Below are positions 7,817 through 15,746 of a stretch of 37,920 nt of DNA, piece by piece. The DNA lies in NCBI GenBank assembly GCA_903928015.1, contig CAIYPF010000032.1, forward strand, positions 1 through 37,920, written 5' to 3'. The translations under genes and the position numbers were made by a program. Within the stretch, counting starts at the first letter, position 1. Each line of letters begins with the position of its first letter. This DNA comes from an uncultured Gammaproteobacteria bacterium. GTDB lineage: Bacteria > Pseudomonadota > Gammaproteobacteria > Pseudomonadales > UBA5518. Under the pieces are notes generated by a model. The model saw only the letters and a list, made by a program, of their open reading frames with translations. It was not told the origin of the DNA and ran no database searches.

Positions 7817-8932
7817 CTATTCGTAGGGGAGATAATCAACGACCTCGAGACCGAATCCCGAGAGAGCGTTGTAGCGGATGCGGGGGCCCATCACGCGCAT
7901 CCTGCCCACGCCAAGGTGCCTCAGGATCTGTGAACCGACGCCGACCAGTGTGTGGTTGGTGTTGGGCGCACGGGGCGGCAAAGCCGCTGCGTGATCGCCC
8001 AAGGCCGTCGCAATGCTGGCGAGCCGGTACTCGGTGGTTTCGGGCTGGTCCAGCAGTACAAACACCCCCGCGCCTTCATGGGCAATGCGCTCAAGGCATC
8101 GGGACGCATTCCAGCCCTGCGGTTGCCCGGGCACCTGCGTGCCAAGCAGATCGCGCAGCGAGGCCTGCAGATGGACCCGCACCAGCACCGGCTCATCGGC
8201 CGAGATACTGCCCAGACTGAGCGCCGTGTGAAGCGCGCCGGATTCCCGCTCGCGGAAAACACTCAGACGGAAACGGCCCCACGCGGTCTGCACCTCGCCC
8301 TCGCGGAACACGCTCACGGTGGCCTCGTTCAGCAGCCTGAACTGGATCAGGCTGGCGATGCTGCCCAGTGCCAGTCCGTGCGTCCGGGCGAAGTCCCGGA
8401 GCGCAGCGCCGGTGGCAAGCGTGCCGTCGTCGTTCAACACCTCTGCAATGACGGCCGCCGGCTCGTGCCCTGCCAGCCGTGCCAGATCGCAACCGCCTTC
8501 GGCATGACCGGCGCGTTTGAGCACGCCTCCGATTTCCGCGCGCACAGGAAAGACATGGCCCGGCTGAACCAGATCGCGGGGCTTTGCATTGAGCGCCACC
8601 GCTACGCGAACGGTATGGGCACGGTCCGCGGCAGAGATGCCCGTGCTGATCCCCTCCGCTGCTTCGATCGATACGCGGAACCGGCTTGCCTGCGGGTTCA
8701 CACCCTCCCCCGCCATGGGCGGCAGGGCGAGTTGCTCGCAACGCTCGGGCGTGAGCGCGAGACTCACCAGCCCGCGGGCGTTGCGCGCCATGAAGTTCAC
8801 CTGCTCGGCGGTCACGGTTTCGGCGCTCGCCATGATCACGCCGCCGATGCGCTCGTCGTCGTCATCGACGAGCACAACCATGCGGCCCTGACGGAAAGCC
8901 TCGAGAAGTTGCTGCGGCGGATCGAATTTCAT
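7817..8932 (-). CDS. ribB: RibB-RibX fusion (3,4-DHBP synthase with RibA-like tail), catalytic residues degenerate
   Basis: The 371-residue protein has an N-terminal DHBP synthase domain (about 1-205) and a C-terminal RibA-related domain (about 206-371). The tail lacks the zinc cysteines of GTP cyclohydrolase II, as in the RibBX proteins known from Proteobacteria. The odd part is the front domain: the usual acidic loop DDEDRENEGD reads DDDDERIGGV (23-32), so the magnesium-binding glutamate (Glu38 in Escherichia coli) and two further acidic residues are replaced. The Cys of the IVCLC block is Ser57, and the Thr after the second metal ligand His143 is Ala144. Arg140, His143 and Glu164 remain, as do IEAAEGISTGISAADRA and QPGHVFPV. 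The fold is unmistakable; activity is doubtful. ATG 8932 overlaps the ribE stop (ATGA). Confidence 0.92.
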   Translation of the reverse strand: MKFDPPQQLLEAFRQGRMVVLVDDDDERIGGVIMASAETVTAEQVNFMARNARGLVSLALTPERCEQLALPPMAGEGVNPQASRFRVSIEAAEGISTGISAADRAHTVRVAVALNAKPRDLVQPGHVFPVRAEIGGVLKRAGHAEGGCDLARLAGHEPAAVIAEVLNDDGTLATGAALRDFARTHGLALGSIASLIQFRLLNEATVSVFREGEVQTAWGRFRLSVFRERESGALHTALSLGSISADEPVLVRVHLQASLRDLLGTQVPGQPQGWNASRCLERIAHEGAGVFVLLDQPETTEYRLASIATALGDHAAALPPRAPNTNHTLVGVGSQILRHLGVGRMRVMGPRIRYNALSGFGLEVVDYLPYE

Positions 8933-9594
8933 GTCGAAGGGAATCCATGGCTGGCGAGGAATTCGCGGCTGATACCGCCGCCGGGTTCGGGAAGGGCGGC
9001 GCTGTCGCCCTGCAGGAGGCGTTCAAGGTAGCGCGCGACAAGATCGACCTCGAGATTCACTCGCGACCCGGCGCGATAGCCCCCGAACACGGTCTCCTGC
9101 ATGGTCGCGGGGATGATGTTCAATTCGAACTCGGCACCGTTCACCGCGTTCACCGTAAGGCTGACGCCATCGATGCAGATGGAGCCTTTCCGGGCAATGT
9201 AGCGCGCCAGGTTGTCCGGGGCGCGCAGGCGATAGCGCCAGGATCTGCCGTCCTGCCCGAGTGAAACAACTTCTCCCACGCCATCGACGTGTCCGCTGAC
9301 CATGTGGCCGCCGAGCCGGTCCGTGACCGCGAGGGATTTCTCGAGATTGACCCGGGAACCGGGGCCTAGCTTGCCGAGAGTGGTGAGGGAGAGCGTTTCC
9401 AGCGAGACGTCTGCTGCGAACCAGTCGGCGCCCTGCCCCACGACGGTCAGGCACACCCCGCTCGTGGCGATGCTGTCTCCGTGTTTGACGTCGCCCAGAT
9501 CGAGCTTTCCGGTGCCGATCTCAAGGCGTACGTCGCCGCCGCGCCGATCGAGTCGCCGCAGTTCTCCCACCGCCTGGATGATGCCCGTGAACAT
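8929..9594 (-). CDS. ribE: riboflavin synthase, alpha subunit
   Basis: The product dismutates two molecules of 6,7-dimethyl-8-ribityllumazine to riboflavin and 5-amino-6-ribitylaminouracil. It has 221 residues, starting MFTGIIQAVGEL, the family hallmark. Two tandem lumazine-binding repeats are visible: GDSIATSGVCLTV with GGHMVSGHVDG in the first half, and KGSICIDGVSLTVN in the second. The start at 9594 has a textbook Shine-Dalgarno, TAAGGAGG, which is the strongest in the series. It lies 16 bases after ribD and overlaps the RibB fusion by four bases. The gene is called ribC in some species. Confidence 0.96.
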   Translation of the reverse strand: MFTGIIQAVGELRRLDRRGGDVRLEIGTGKLDLGDVKHGDSIATSGVCLTVVGQGADWFAADVSLETLSLTTLGKLGPGSRVNLEKSLAVTDRLGGHMVSGHVDGVGEVVSLGQDGRSWRYRLRAPDNLARYIARKGSICIDGVSLTVNAVNGAEFELNIIPATMQETVFGGYRAGSRVNLEVDLVARYLERLLQGDSAALPEPGGGISREFLASHGFPST

Positions 9595-9610
9595 TCTTCC
9601 TCCTTACGGA

Positions 9611-10705
9611 TTAAACGGGCGGGACGGCACTGATGCGCCAGTCCTCGCCCACCGCGTCGATAGCGGTGATGTGCAGTTGCAGACGCTCGGACATCCGTTC
9701 GAAAGGGAGTTCGAGAAGCGGCCTTGCACTGCTACCGAGCAGCACGGGCGCCATGTAAATCCTGTACTCGTCGATCAGCGCGGCTTGCGCAAACGCTCCG
9801 GAAAGCGCCGCACCCGCCTCGAGCAGCACCTCGTTGCAGCCCCTCTCGGCCAAGGCCTCGAGCAGTGCAGGCAATGCAACCCTACCCTGTCCGTCGGGAA
9901 GTCGCAGAAGCTCGGCGTCGGACGCAGCCAGCTTTTCTGCAGCGAGGCTATCGCATTGCGCGTAGACCAGGAGCGCTTTCCCCGGGGGTGCCAGCAAACG
10001 CGCATCCGGGGGCGTTCGCAACGTGCTGTCGACGATCACTCGTAGCGGTTGCCGTGCCTCGGCGCCGAAGGCCCGCACGTCGAGGCGCGGATCGTCCGCC
10101 AGTACCGTGCCTATGCCGCTGATGATCGCGCAGCTTTGGGCGCGCAAGCGCTGAACATCCTCGCGAGCTGCCTCTGCTGTGATCCATTTGCTGTCGCCAG
10201 AGGCCATTGCAGTGCGCCCATCGAGGCTCATCGCCAGCTTGCAGATCACCCGAGGTCGTCCGCGTTGCATGCGCGAGAAAAACCCGGCGTTCAGTGCCGT
10301 GGCCTCGGCGGCAAGGACTCCGGATCGAACCTCGATACCCGCCTCCCTCAACAGCGCGAAGCCGCGGCCGCTTACCAGGGGGTTCGGGTCTTCGGTTGCA
10401 GCGACAACCCTCGTTACCCCTGCAGAAACCAGCGCCGCTGCGCAGGGTGGTGTGCGGCCGTGGTGACTACAGGGCTCGAGGGTCACATACGCAGTTGCGC
10501 CCTTCGCGGACTCCCCTGCCTCAGCAAGGGCGAGCGCCTCGGCGTGTGGCTGCCCTGCGCGCCCGTGCCACGCCTCCGCAACGACTACACCGTTGCTAAC
10601 AATTACGCAGCCGACTCGGGGGTTGGGTGATGTGGTGTTCAGCCCGCGCCGCGCGAGACGGATGGCCTGCGCCATATAACGTATGTCGTCTTCAGGCATG
10701 TCCAT
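9611..10705 (-). CDS. ribD: bifunctional pyrimidine deaminase / reductase RibD
   Basis: RibD deaminates and then reduces the ribosylamino-pyrimidine made by RibA, the second and third steps to riboflavin. It has 364 residues, against 367 in Escherichia coli. The N-terminal deaminase carries the zinc site HAEALA with PCSHHGRTPPC; the C-terminal NADPH-dependent reductase starts near PRVICKLAMSLDGRTAM and includes GIGTVLADDP. Two start codons are close, ATG 10705 and ATG 10699; I kept the first, but the second is equally plausible and no strong ribosome binding site decides between them. It follows nrdR by 15 bases, a conserved pairing. Confidence 0.95.
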   Translation of the reverse strand: MDMPEDDIRYMAQAIRLARRGLNTTSPNPRVGCVIVSNGVVVAEAWHGRAGQPHAEALALAEAGESAKGATAYVTLEPCSHHGRTPPCAAALVSAGVTRVVAATEDPNPLVSGRGFALLREAGIEVRSGVLAAEATALNAGFFSRMQRGRPRVICKLAMSLDGRTAMASGDSKWITAEAAREDVQRLRAQSCAIISGIGTVLADDPRLDVRAFGAEARQPLRVIVDSTLRTPPDARLLAPPGKALLVYAQCDSLAAEKLAASDAELLRLPDGQGRVALPALLEALAERGCNEVLLEAGAALSGAFAQAALIDEYRIYMAPVLLGSSARPLLELPFERMSERLQLHITAIDAVGEDWRISAVPPV

Positions 10706-10720
10706 CCGGGCAGTCCGATC

Positions 10721-11194
10721 TCAGGACTCGGGCGGCGTTAGCTGCTCTTCGGCCAAACGCTCGATCTCGACGCGGAACTCGTTCAGATCCTGGAAACTTC
10801 GGTACACAGATGCGAAGCGCACGAAGGCCACGTGATCTACCGCCTTCAGTTGCCTCATGACCTCTTCACCGACGACGCGGGAAGGCACCTCGCGTTCACC
10901 TTTGCCCTGCAGGATGCGTTTGATCTGGCTCAGCATCGCCTCGATCTGCTCGCTGCTCACCGGGCGCTTTTCCAGTGCCCGAAGGAATCCTTGGCGCAGC
11001 TTGTCTTCGTTGAAGGGCTCCCGCACTCCGCTCTGCTTGATGATCCGCGGGAGGAGTAGTTCAGCGCCTTCGTACGTAGTGAACCGCTCGCTGCAGCTCA
11101 GGCATTCCCGACGCCGGCGCACCTGGTCGCCCTCGGCCACAAGCCGTGAGTCGATGACTTTGGTATCGGCAGCAGAGCAGAACGGACAGCGCAT
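10721..11194 (-). CDS. nrdR: transcriptional repressor NrdR
   Basis: NrdR is a zinc-ribbon and ATP-cone repressor that senses dATP/ATP and shuts down ribonucleotide reductase genes. It has 157 residues. The zinc ribbon is MRCPFC near the start with [12 protein letters not shown] about 30 residues later; the ATP cone follows, with [19 protein letters not shown] and the typical run up to about residue 140. It heads the rib-nusB-thiL series and lies upstream of ribD as in most gammaproteobacteria, where glyA usually precedes it; here glyA is about 25 kb away. A TAGTAT box sits 31 bases before the ATG. Confidence 0.97.
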   Translation of the reverse strand: MRCPFCSAADTKVIDSRLVAEGDQVRRRRECLSCSERFTTYEGAELLLPRIIKQSGVREPFNEDKLRQGFLRALEKRPVSSEQIEAMLSQIKRILQGKGEREVPSRVVGEEVMRQLKAVDHVAFVRFASVYRSFQDLNEFRVEIERLAEEQLTPPES

Positions 11195-11224
11195 GAACGA
11201 AGGGTCCGGTACGAATCGGGTCGG

Positions 11225-11230
11225 ATACTA
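11225..11230 (-). promoter_or_regulatory. candidate -10 box for the nrdR-rib operon
   Basis: On the minus strand the sequence reads TAGTAT, four of six bases to the sigma-70 consensus, about 31 bases upstream of the nrdR ATG. No good -35 box is visible at 16-18 bases, so this is a tentative call based on position. Confidence 0.25.
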
Positions 11231-11260
11231 GCACACGGTCTGAAGGGCGCCGATCCAACG

Positions 11261-11288
11261 AAAAACGGGCGGCATCTCTGCCGCCCGT
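11261..11288 (-). terminator. intrinsic terminator of the TonB operon
   Basis: A perfect ten-base-pair stem (11265-11274 with 11279-11288, arms ACGGGCGGCA / TGCCGCCCGT) encloses a four-base loop and, read on the minus strand, is followed by TTTTT. It lies 22 bases after the last gene of the TonB operon and before the nrdR promoter region, so it should insulate the two transcription units. Confidence 0.92.
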
Positions 11289-11309
11289 CTGTCGATCCGG
11301 AAGCCGGAT

Positions 11310-12734
11310 TCAGGCCTTGTCGATACGGCGCGCCTCTTCCAGACCACGCGTAAGGAAGGGGTTGCGGCGAGCAAGCTCGTCAGCAAGTACCGCCTGGCTC
11401 TGCTCGTCCAGGATCCGCGTGACGATATTCGACAGCGCGGTCATGCCCTGGTTGATGAACAGCAGCGGAATTGCGATACCCAAACCGAGCACCGTCGCGA
11501 TCATGGCTTGGCCGATACCATGAGCCATCAGTTTGGGATCGCTGGAGCCGGAGGACGTGATCGCATGGAAGGTCACGATCATGCCGATAACCGTACCGAT
11601 CAGACCGAGGAGGGGGCCGGCAGCCACACCAAGGCGAAGGAAGGCCTGGAAGCGCTGGAGTTTCGGCACTTCACGCAGCACGGCCTCGGAGATCTTGAGT
11701 TCAACCACCTCGGAGCTTTGATCTGCGGTGCCATCCTCATGCATAGCCAGCAAAACACGTCCCAGCGGATTGTCATTGCGCGGAGCGGAGAGGTTCTTCA
11801 ATTGCGCAAAGACTTTGCCGCGGGTGATGAAGAGGTACACGTACTGGTACATCGCCAGCAGCACGCCCAATCCACCCACGAAGAGGATCACGTAACCCAC
11901 CACTTCGCCGTGCTGGATACGCTCGACCATATTCGGCCGCTCGGAGAACATTCCGATCATCGCACCGCGAGCCGGATCGACCACCGCAGTGGTGTAGCCG
12001 TCGCCGCTTGACTCGGACAGATCCTCAGCCAGACCCATCAATTTGGGCGTGAGGTCGCGGTCGAGTTCGGACAAACTGAGCGTGCTGGAGTCATAGCGGA
12101 GATAGTTGCCGCCGGACACCGCAGTAAAAGGACCGACACGCACGATGTCGGCCTCTGCTGTCGTGCCATCGCGCATCTTCACCGGAGCCTTGAAGCGCGC
12201 GACTTTCGAAGTCTCCGTCATTTCGCGCTGGAGCTCGAACCACATCCGCTGCAACTCGTCGATGCCCGGGAGTTCTTTTGCACCGGCAATGCGGCGCATG
12301 AAGACATCTCGCGCTTCCTCGCCCTCTGCCGGGCGGAACTGTGCGCTAAGCATCGAGTTGGTAAGCACCGTCGCCGCATCGCCTGCGATCTGGCGGGTAA
12401 CACCGAACAGCTCGCCGAGGTTTCCTTCGCGCTGGCGCAGGAGGTCCTTGAATTCGGTGATGCGAGCGTCGTTCTGGGTCCACTCTGCATCGAGGGCCTT
12501 GGTGCGGGCGTCAGCGCGGTTTTTGCGGCTTACGGCCTCGGCTGCCTGCTGCTCCTGCTTCTGGAGCTCGGCGCGCTGGCTTACTTCACGATCCTTCCAG
12601 ACCTTGGCTTCACGATCACGCATCGCGGCAGCCTGACGCTGCAATTCTCCGACGCTGACCGCAGCTTGTGGGGCGGCCCACGGCAGCAACGTCAGTGCGA
12701 CGGCTGCAATCTTGATCATCCGTACGCAGTTCAC
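11310..12734 (-). CDS. TtpC-like MotA/TolQ/ExbB family protein, second copy
   Basis: The 474-residue protein has a signal-like N-terminus (about 1-25), a periplasmic coiled coil rich in Gln, Glu, Lys and Arg (about 29-105), a periplasmic domain to about 275, then an ExbB-type membrane part with segments near 279-303, 367-390 and 408-432. The block GPLLGLIGTVIGMIVTFHAI and AMIATVLGLGIAIPLL keep the threonines typical of ExbB/TolQ channels. The architecture matches TtpC, the extra subunit of TonB2 systems in Vibrio. The GTG start at 12734 overlaps the DUF3450 stop (GTGA) and has AGGAGGT six bases upstream. It is a paralogue of the gene at 16671-18062 and is the last gene of the operon, just before the terminator. 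Confidence 0.88.
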   Translation of the reverse strand: MNCVRMIKIAAVALTLLPWAAPQAAVSVGELQRQAAAMRDREAKVWKDREVSQRAELQKQEQQAAEAVSRKNRADARTKALDAEWTQNDARITEFKDLLRQREGNLGELFGVTRQIAGDAATVLTNSMLSAQFRPAEGEEARDVFMRRIAGAKELPGIDELQRMWFELQREMTETSKVARFKAPVKMRDGTTAEADIVRVGPFTAVSGGNYLRYDSSTLSLSELDRDLTPKLMGLAEDLSESSGDGYTTAVVDPARGAMIGMFSERPNMVERIQHGEVVGYVILFVGGLGVLLAMYQYVYLFITRGKVFAQLKNLSAPRNDNPLGRVLLAMHEDGTADQSSEVVELKISEAVLREVPKLQRFQAFLRLGVAAGPLLGLIGTVIGMIVTFHAITSSGSSDPKLMAHGIGQAMIATVLGLGIAIPLLFINQGMTALSNIVTRILDEQSQAVLADELARRNPFLTRGLEEARRIDKA

Positions 12735-13441
12735 GAGCGGACCTCCTGCGCAGCCGGCACCGGGATATTCATCACGTCAGGGGCAACTTCTTTGCGCGCA
12801 ATTCTGAGTGCCTGGGACACTGCATCCTTGTAGTCGTTGTCGACTACCCACTTCTTCTGGCTCGCATCCCAGTAACCGCTTTCTTCGCCGTCTTCCGTCC
12901 GGTAAAGAAGGCTTACACGGCCGACGCGCACGTACTCGGCCTTCCGGCCGTCTTCGAGCGTGCCGGTGTAGGCTGCCATTGTCCGACCGTAGTCGATCTC
13001 GATCTGGTAGGCCTCGAGCACCCGGCGGTACTTTTCTGCAACGCTTACGCTGGCGTCAGCCATCATGTCCTTGAGGTGCTGCATCCGGTCCTTGCGGCTG
13101 TCGGCGCTGTCGCCGATCGGATCAAGGAAAGGCAGGTCGCCTGCGACGAATTTGTCCAGGTCTTCGTACATGCGCGTTAGCAGAGGCACGATTTCGGCAG
13201 CGGTCGCGTCCAATTGGACGGCCTGCGCCTCGACATCGGCCAGACGCTGCTGCTGGGTGGAAATCTGCTTCTGCAGCGTCTGGTTGTGACGCTCGAAGCT
13301 TTCGGTGTCTGCAGACAGCTTGGCGTAGCGCTGGCCAGAGTCCTCCGCGTGGGCAACCACGCTTCCGACGCCCAGCAGCACCGCAATCGCGATGCCTGCA
13401 ACCCTGGGGACAGGGCCTTTGAATGGTCTGTTGCGGCTCAT
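12731..13441 (-). CDS. DUF3450 family periplasmic protein, second copy
   Basis: From ATG 13441 the product has 236 residues; the longer open frame upstream lies inside the TPR gene and is not used. An N-terminal hydrophobic segment (VAGIAIAVLLGVGSVVAHAE, about 13-32) should be a signal peptide or anchor. A long coiled coil follows (about 40-90), then the conserved half beginning EKYRRVLEAYQIEIDYGRT and containing VRVGRVSLLYRT, GYWDA and WVVDN. DUF3450 proteins are regularly found beside TtpC-like genes in TonB operons and are thought to work with them in the periplasm; the molecular role is not known to me. It lies 20 bases after the TPR gene and is a clear paralogue of the gene at 18059-18847. 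Confidence 0.87.
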   Translation of the reverse strand: MSRNRPFKGPVPRVAGIAIAVLLGVGSVVAHAEDSGQRYAKLSADTESFERHNQTLQKQISTQQQRLADVEAQAVQLDATAAEIVPLLTRMYEDLDKFVAGDLPFLDPIGDSADSRKDRMQHLKDMMADASVSVAEKYRRVLEAYQIEIDYGRTMAAYTGTLEDGRKAEYVRVGRVSLLYRTEDGEESGYWDASQKKWVVDNDYKDAVSQALRIARKEVAPDVMNIPVPAAQEVRS

Positions 13442-13461
13442 GGCTGGCTGTGGTCCTCGAA

Positions 13462-14694
13462 TCAACCCTTCTGCACCTTGATCAACTGCAGATAGCCGTC
13501 GGCCATCTTCCTGTGCTTCTCGAAGCCCCGGGCGCGGTTGAAGGCTTCGCCAGCGGCACCGTAGTTCTTCTGGTTGAACTGCGAGATGCCAAGCAACAGT
13601 TGCGCGTTGCCGGCGTCTTTCAGGCTGCCTTTGCGGATCGCGCTCTGAAGCGCTTTGGCGGCATCGGCCCATTCGCTGCGCTGGATCTGCACTTCGCCAA
13701 GGCGTACGTAGAGGTCGCCATTGCCGGACATCTCAGCTGCGCGGCCCAAGGGGCTGATGGCCTTGGTGAAGTCACGTGCGCTGATCCAGCAGTTGGCTTG
13801 CTTCTCGTAGAGCTTTGCGTCGGCCTTTACTTGTTTCTTGGCGAGCGCCTCATCAAGCGTAGTGCCGCAGCGGTAAGGGAGTTCGTTGAAGAGCTGGAGG
13901 TCCGCCAGGCGGCGAATGTCCGAATCTTCTGTGACGATCCCCGCGTTGTAGGCGATCTGCATTGTGCTGAGCGCCTTCATATAGTCTTCCATCTGTCCGT
14001 ACACAGAGGAGAGTTGCTGCCAGTAGCTCTTCTTGTCCGGCGTCATGGAAATCAGTTTCTTCAGCAGCGGCACTGCTTCCGAATAGCGGTCCTGCTGAAG
14101 GTACAGCGCGAGGACGAGCTGAACCCAGCCTTCTTGCGGCTTGTCGGTGAGATCCACGGCCTTTTGGGCCGGCGGAGTAGCACGCTTGAAGTCGTTTTGC
14201 TGGTAGTAAGCTACGGCGAGCAGGTAGTACGCAGCTCCGTTCGGATTCTGGGCCGTACGGAACCACTCCTCCAGAGCCGCTGCGCCCTCTTTCCACTTCT
14301 CTTCCGCAAGAAACATCTGCGCCATCTGGTAGCGCGTGTCGGAAATCTCCTTGTCGTTCAGGCCGCCGGCTGCAATGGCCGCCTGCAAGTGTCCACGTGC
14401 CTTGCCGTAGTTGTCCTGCGAACTCTCGATGGTTGCGAGAATCTGTTCGGTACGGCTGCGCTCGTAAGGACTCAGCGTGTCCATTTTGAGTTTGGCGATA
14501 GCGGCCTTGGCGCCGCTGTAATTTTCCTTGTTCAGCGCTTCGATCGCCTCAGTCAGGATCTTGCCGGTCGCGGCATCGATCCCGGTGGGCGGGGGAGCAT
14601 CATCCTTTTTCTTTTCGGCCATGGCCTGGCCGGCCAGCGTAAACGCCAGCAGCAGGGCAAGAGTTGCACGGAGCAGGAACTGCGTCATCGCCAT
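13462..14694 (-). CDS. TPR-repeat protein of the TonB system
   Basis: The 410-residue product has a signal peptide (about 1-26, ending AGQAMA) and then helical repeats along its whole length, recognisable as tetratricopeptide-type units (for example AAYYLLAVAYYQQNDFKRA and AQLLLGISQFNQKNYGAAGE). It is expected in the periplasm. TPR proteins follow tonB in the TonB2-type clusters of many gammaproteobacteria and are thought to assist receptor coupling, but no enzymatic motif is present. Two start codons are possible, ATG 14694 and ATG 14688; GAGG sits better spaced for the second. The gene starts three bases after the tonB stop, so the two are translationally linked. Confidence 0.85.
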   Translation of the reverse strand: MAMTQFLLRATLALLLAFTLAGQAMAEKKKDDAPPPTGIDAATGKILTEAIEALNKENYSGAKAAIAKLKMDTLSPYERSRTEQILATIESSQDNYGKARGHLQAAIAAGGLNDKEISDTRYQMAQMFLAEEKWKEGAAALEEWFRTAQNPNGAAYYLLAVAYYQQNDFKRATPPAQKAVDLTDKPQEGWVQLVLALYLQQDRYSEAVPLLKKLISMTPDKKSYWQQLSSVYGQMEDYMKALSTMQIAYNAGIVTEDSDIRRLADLQLFNELPYRCGTTLDEALAKKQVKADAKLYEKQANCWISARDFTKAISPLGRAAEMSGNGDLYVRLGEVQIQRSEWADAAKALQSAIRKGSLKDAGNAQLLLGISQFNQKNYGAAGEAFNRARGFEKHRKMADGYLQLIKVQKG

Positions 14695-14697
14695 GCC

Positions 14698-15297
14698 TCA
14701 ATTCTCCAGGTCGAAGCGGATGATCGTGCGCACACCGCGACGCTCGACAGGCTGACCGTTCTCGACCTTCGGGTTGTAGCGCCAGCGGCTGATGGCCTTG
14801 AGCGCTGCGTCGTTGAAAATGGTGGCGGGTTTGGAATCGACGACTTTGGCGTCTTTAACCGAACCAGTACCTGTGATGGTGAACTCCACGAGCACCCACC
14901 CTTCGATGCCGCGGTTCACGGCACGAGCAGGGTAATCGGGCGGAACACGCACCAGAGGGATGGTGTCACGATCCGAGCCGGCCGAAATGTTCAGCCCACT
15001 CATCGCGCCGCGCGCATCAACGCTCGGTGTCAAGGACGCCACGTTGCTGTCCACGCTGCCCGTCTGGAACTGCATTTTGGGGACTTCGGGTGCCGGCGGC
15101 GGGCGCTCGCGCTCTACTTTTTCTTCGCGCTTGCTGGCAACGTCTGTGTCTTTTCGCATCCGTGTGAATTCGATGCGCGTAGCCTCACGCATCGCTTCAG
15201 CGTCGATGGGGCGGCTGATCAAACTGGATAGCAGCCAGAACATCGACAGCGTCAGGATGCCGCCGAGAAGCAGGGATAATGGCAGTCTCTTAAACAA
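14698..15297 (-). CDS. tonB: energy transducer TonB
   Basis: The product carries proton-motive energy from ExbB-ExbD to outer-membrane receptors. I chose TTG at 15297, preceded by GGGAG seven bases upstream, giving 199 residues; the GTG at 15372 has no ribosome binding site and lies inside exbD. The protein has one N-terminal membrane helix (about 5-27, LPLSLLLGGILTLSMFWLL), a short charged Pro/Glu/Arg linker (EKVERERPPPAPEVP) and the C-terminal TonB fold with PPDYPARAVNRGIEGWVLVE and AALKAISRWRYNPK. The short helix and short linker resemble TonB2-type rather than Escherichia coli TonB. The start is the least certain part. Confidence 0.9.
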   Translation of the reverse strand: MFKRLPLSLLLGGILTLSMFWLLSSLISRPIDAEAMREATRIEFTRMRKDTDVASKREEKVERERPPPAPEVPKMQFQTGSVDSNVASLTPSVDARGAMSGLNISAGSDRDTIPLVRVPPDYPARAVNRGIEGWVLVEFTITGTGSVKDAKVVDSKPATIFNDAALKAISRWRYNPKVENGQPVERRGVRTIIRFDLEN

Positions 15298-15322
15298 AGC
15301 AATAACTCCCGCAGTTCCCGGA

Positions 15323-15733
15323 TCAGCCGCCGCCGGCCGTGTCGGCCGCGATGGCGACGTCTTTGATTCCACCCGCGCGCACTTCGTCCATTACCTTCGC
15401 GACCATGCCGGCATGCGATGCGCGATCGGCGATGATCACAACGCTGTCGTCAGGGCGTTCGATGTGGAGCCGCTCGATAACAGTGCGAACAGTGCGGATG
15501 TCGATCGACTGCCGGTCGAGCCAGATGTCGCCGTTCTCACGAATTGCGATCAGCAAATTTCCTTTCGGGCGCTCTTCAGCAGTCGATGCGAGCGGCTTGA
15601 ACACTTCGATACCAGGCTCCTTGATGAAGGAGGTGGTAATGATGAAAAAGATCAGAAGGTTGATCGTGAAGTCGAGCATCGGCGCAAGGTCGATGCCATG
15701 GTCTTCAGTTTCGGCCGAGTGTTGTCTGGACAT
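15323..15733 (-). CDS. exbD: biopolymer transporter ExbD, second copy
   Basis: ExbD is the inner-membrane partner of ExbB in the TonB motor. The ATG at 15733 has GGAG seven bases upstream and gives 136 residues; the longer frame to 15805 runs into the neighbouring exbD. One membrane helix (about 17-36) contains the essential aspartate, Asp21 in DLAPMLDFTINLLIFFI. The periplasmic part (KGNLLIAIRENGDIWLD and SVVIIADRASHAGMVAKVMD) is the usual ExbD/TolR fold. It follows the other exbD by 13 bases; the two share the helix but differ in the periplasmic domain, so both are likely functional and may form a mixed dimer. Confidence 0.93.
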   Translation of the reverse strand: MSRQHSAETEDHGIDLAPMLDFTINLLIFFIITTSFIKEPGIEVFKPLASTAEERPKGNLLIAIRENGDIWLDRQSIDIRTVRTVIERLHIERPDDSVVIIADRASHAGMVAKVMDEVRAGGIKDVAIAADTAGGG

Positions 15734-15746
15734 CTGTTTGCTCCGC

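Noticed and set aside
8929-9594. Duplicate lumazine-binding blocks suggesting a gene fusion
   Set aside because: The two repeats are the normal architecture of riboflavin synthase.
10706-11260. FMN riboswitch ahead of the rib genes
   Set aside because: No conserved FMN-element core was found upstream of nrdR, ribD or ribE, and the gaps within the series are too short to hold one.
13423-15231. Open frame of 602 codons on the plus strand
   Set aside because: Antisense to the TPR and tonB genes, which have clear families, ribosome binding sites and operon spacing; the translated frame has no recognisable domain.
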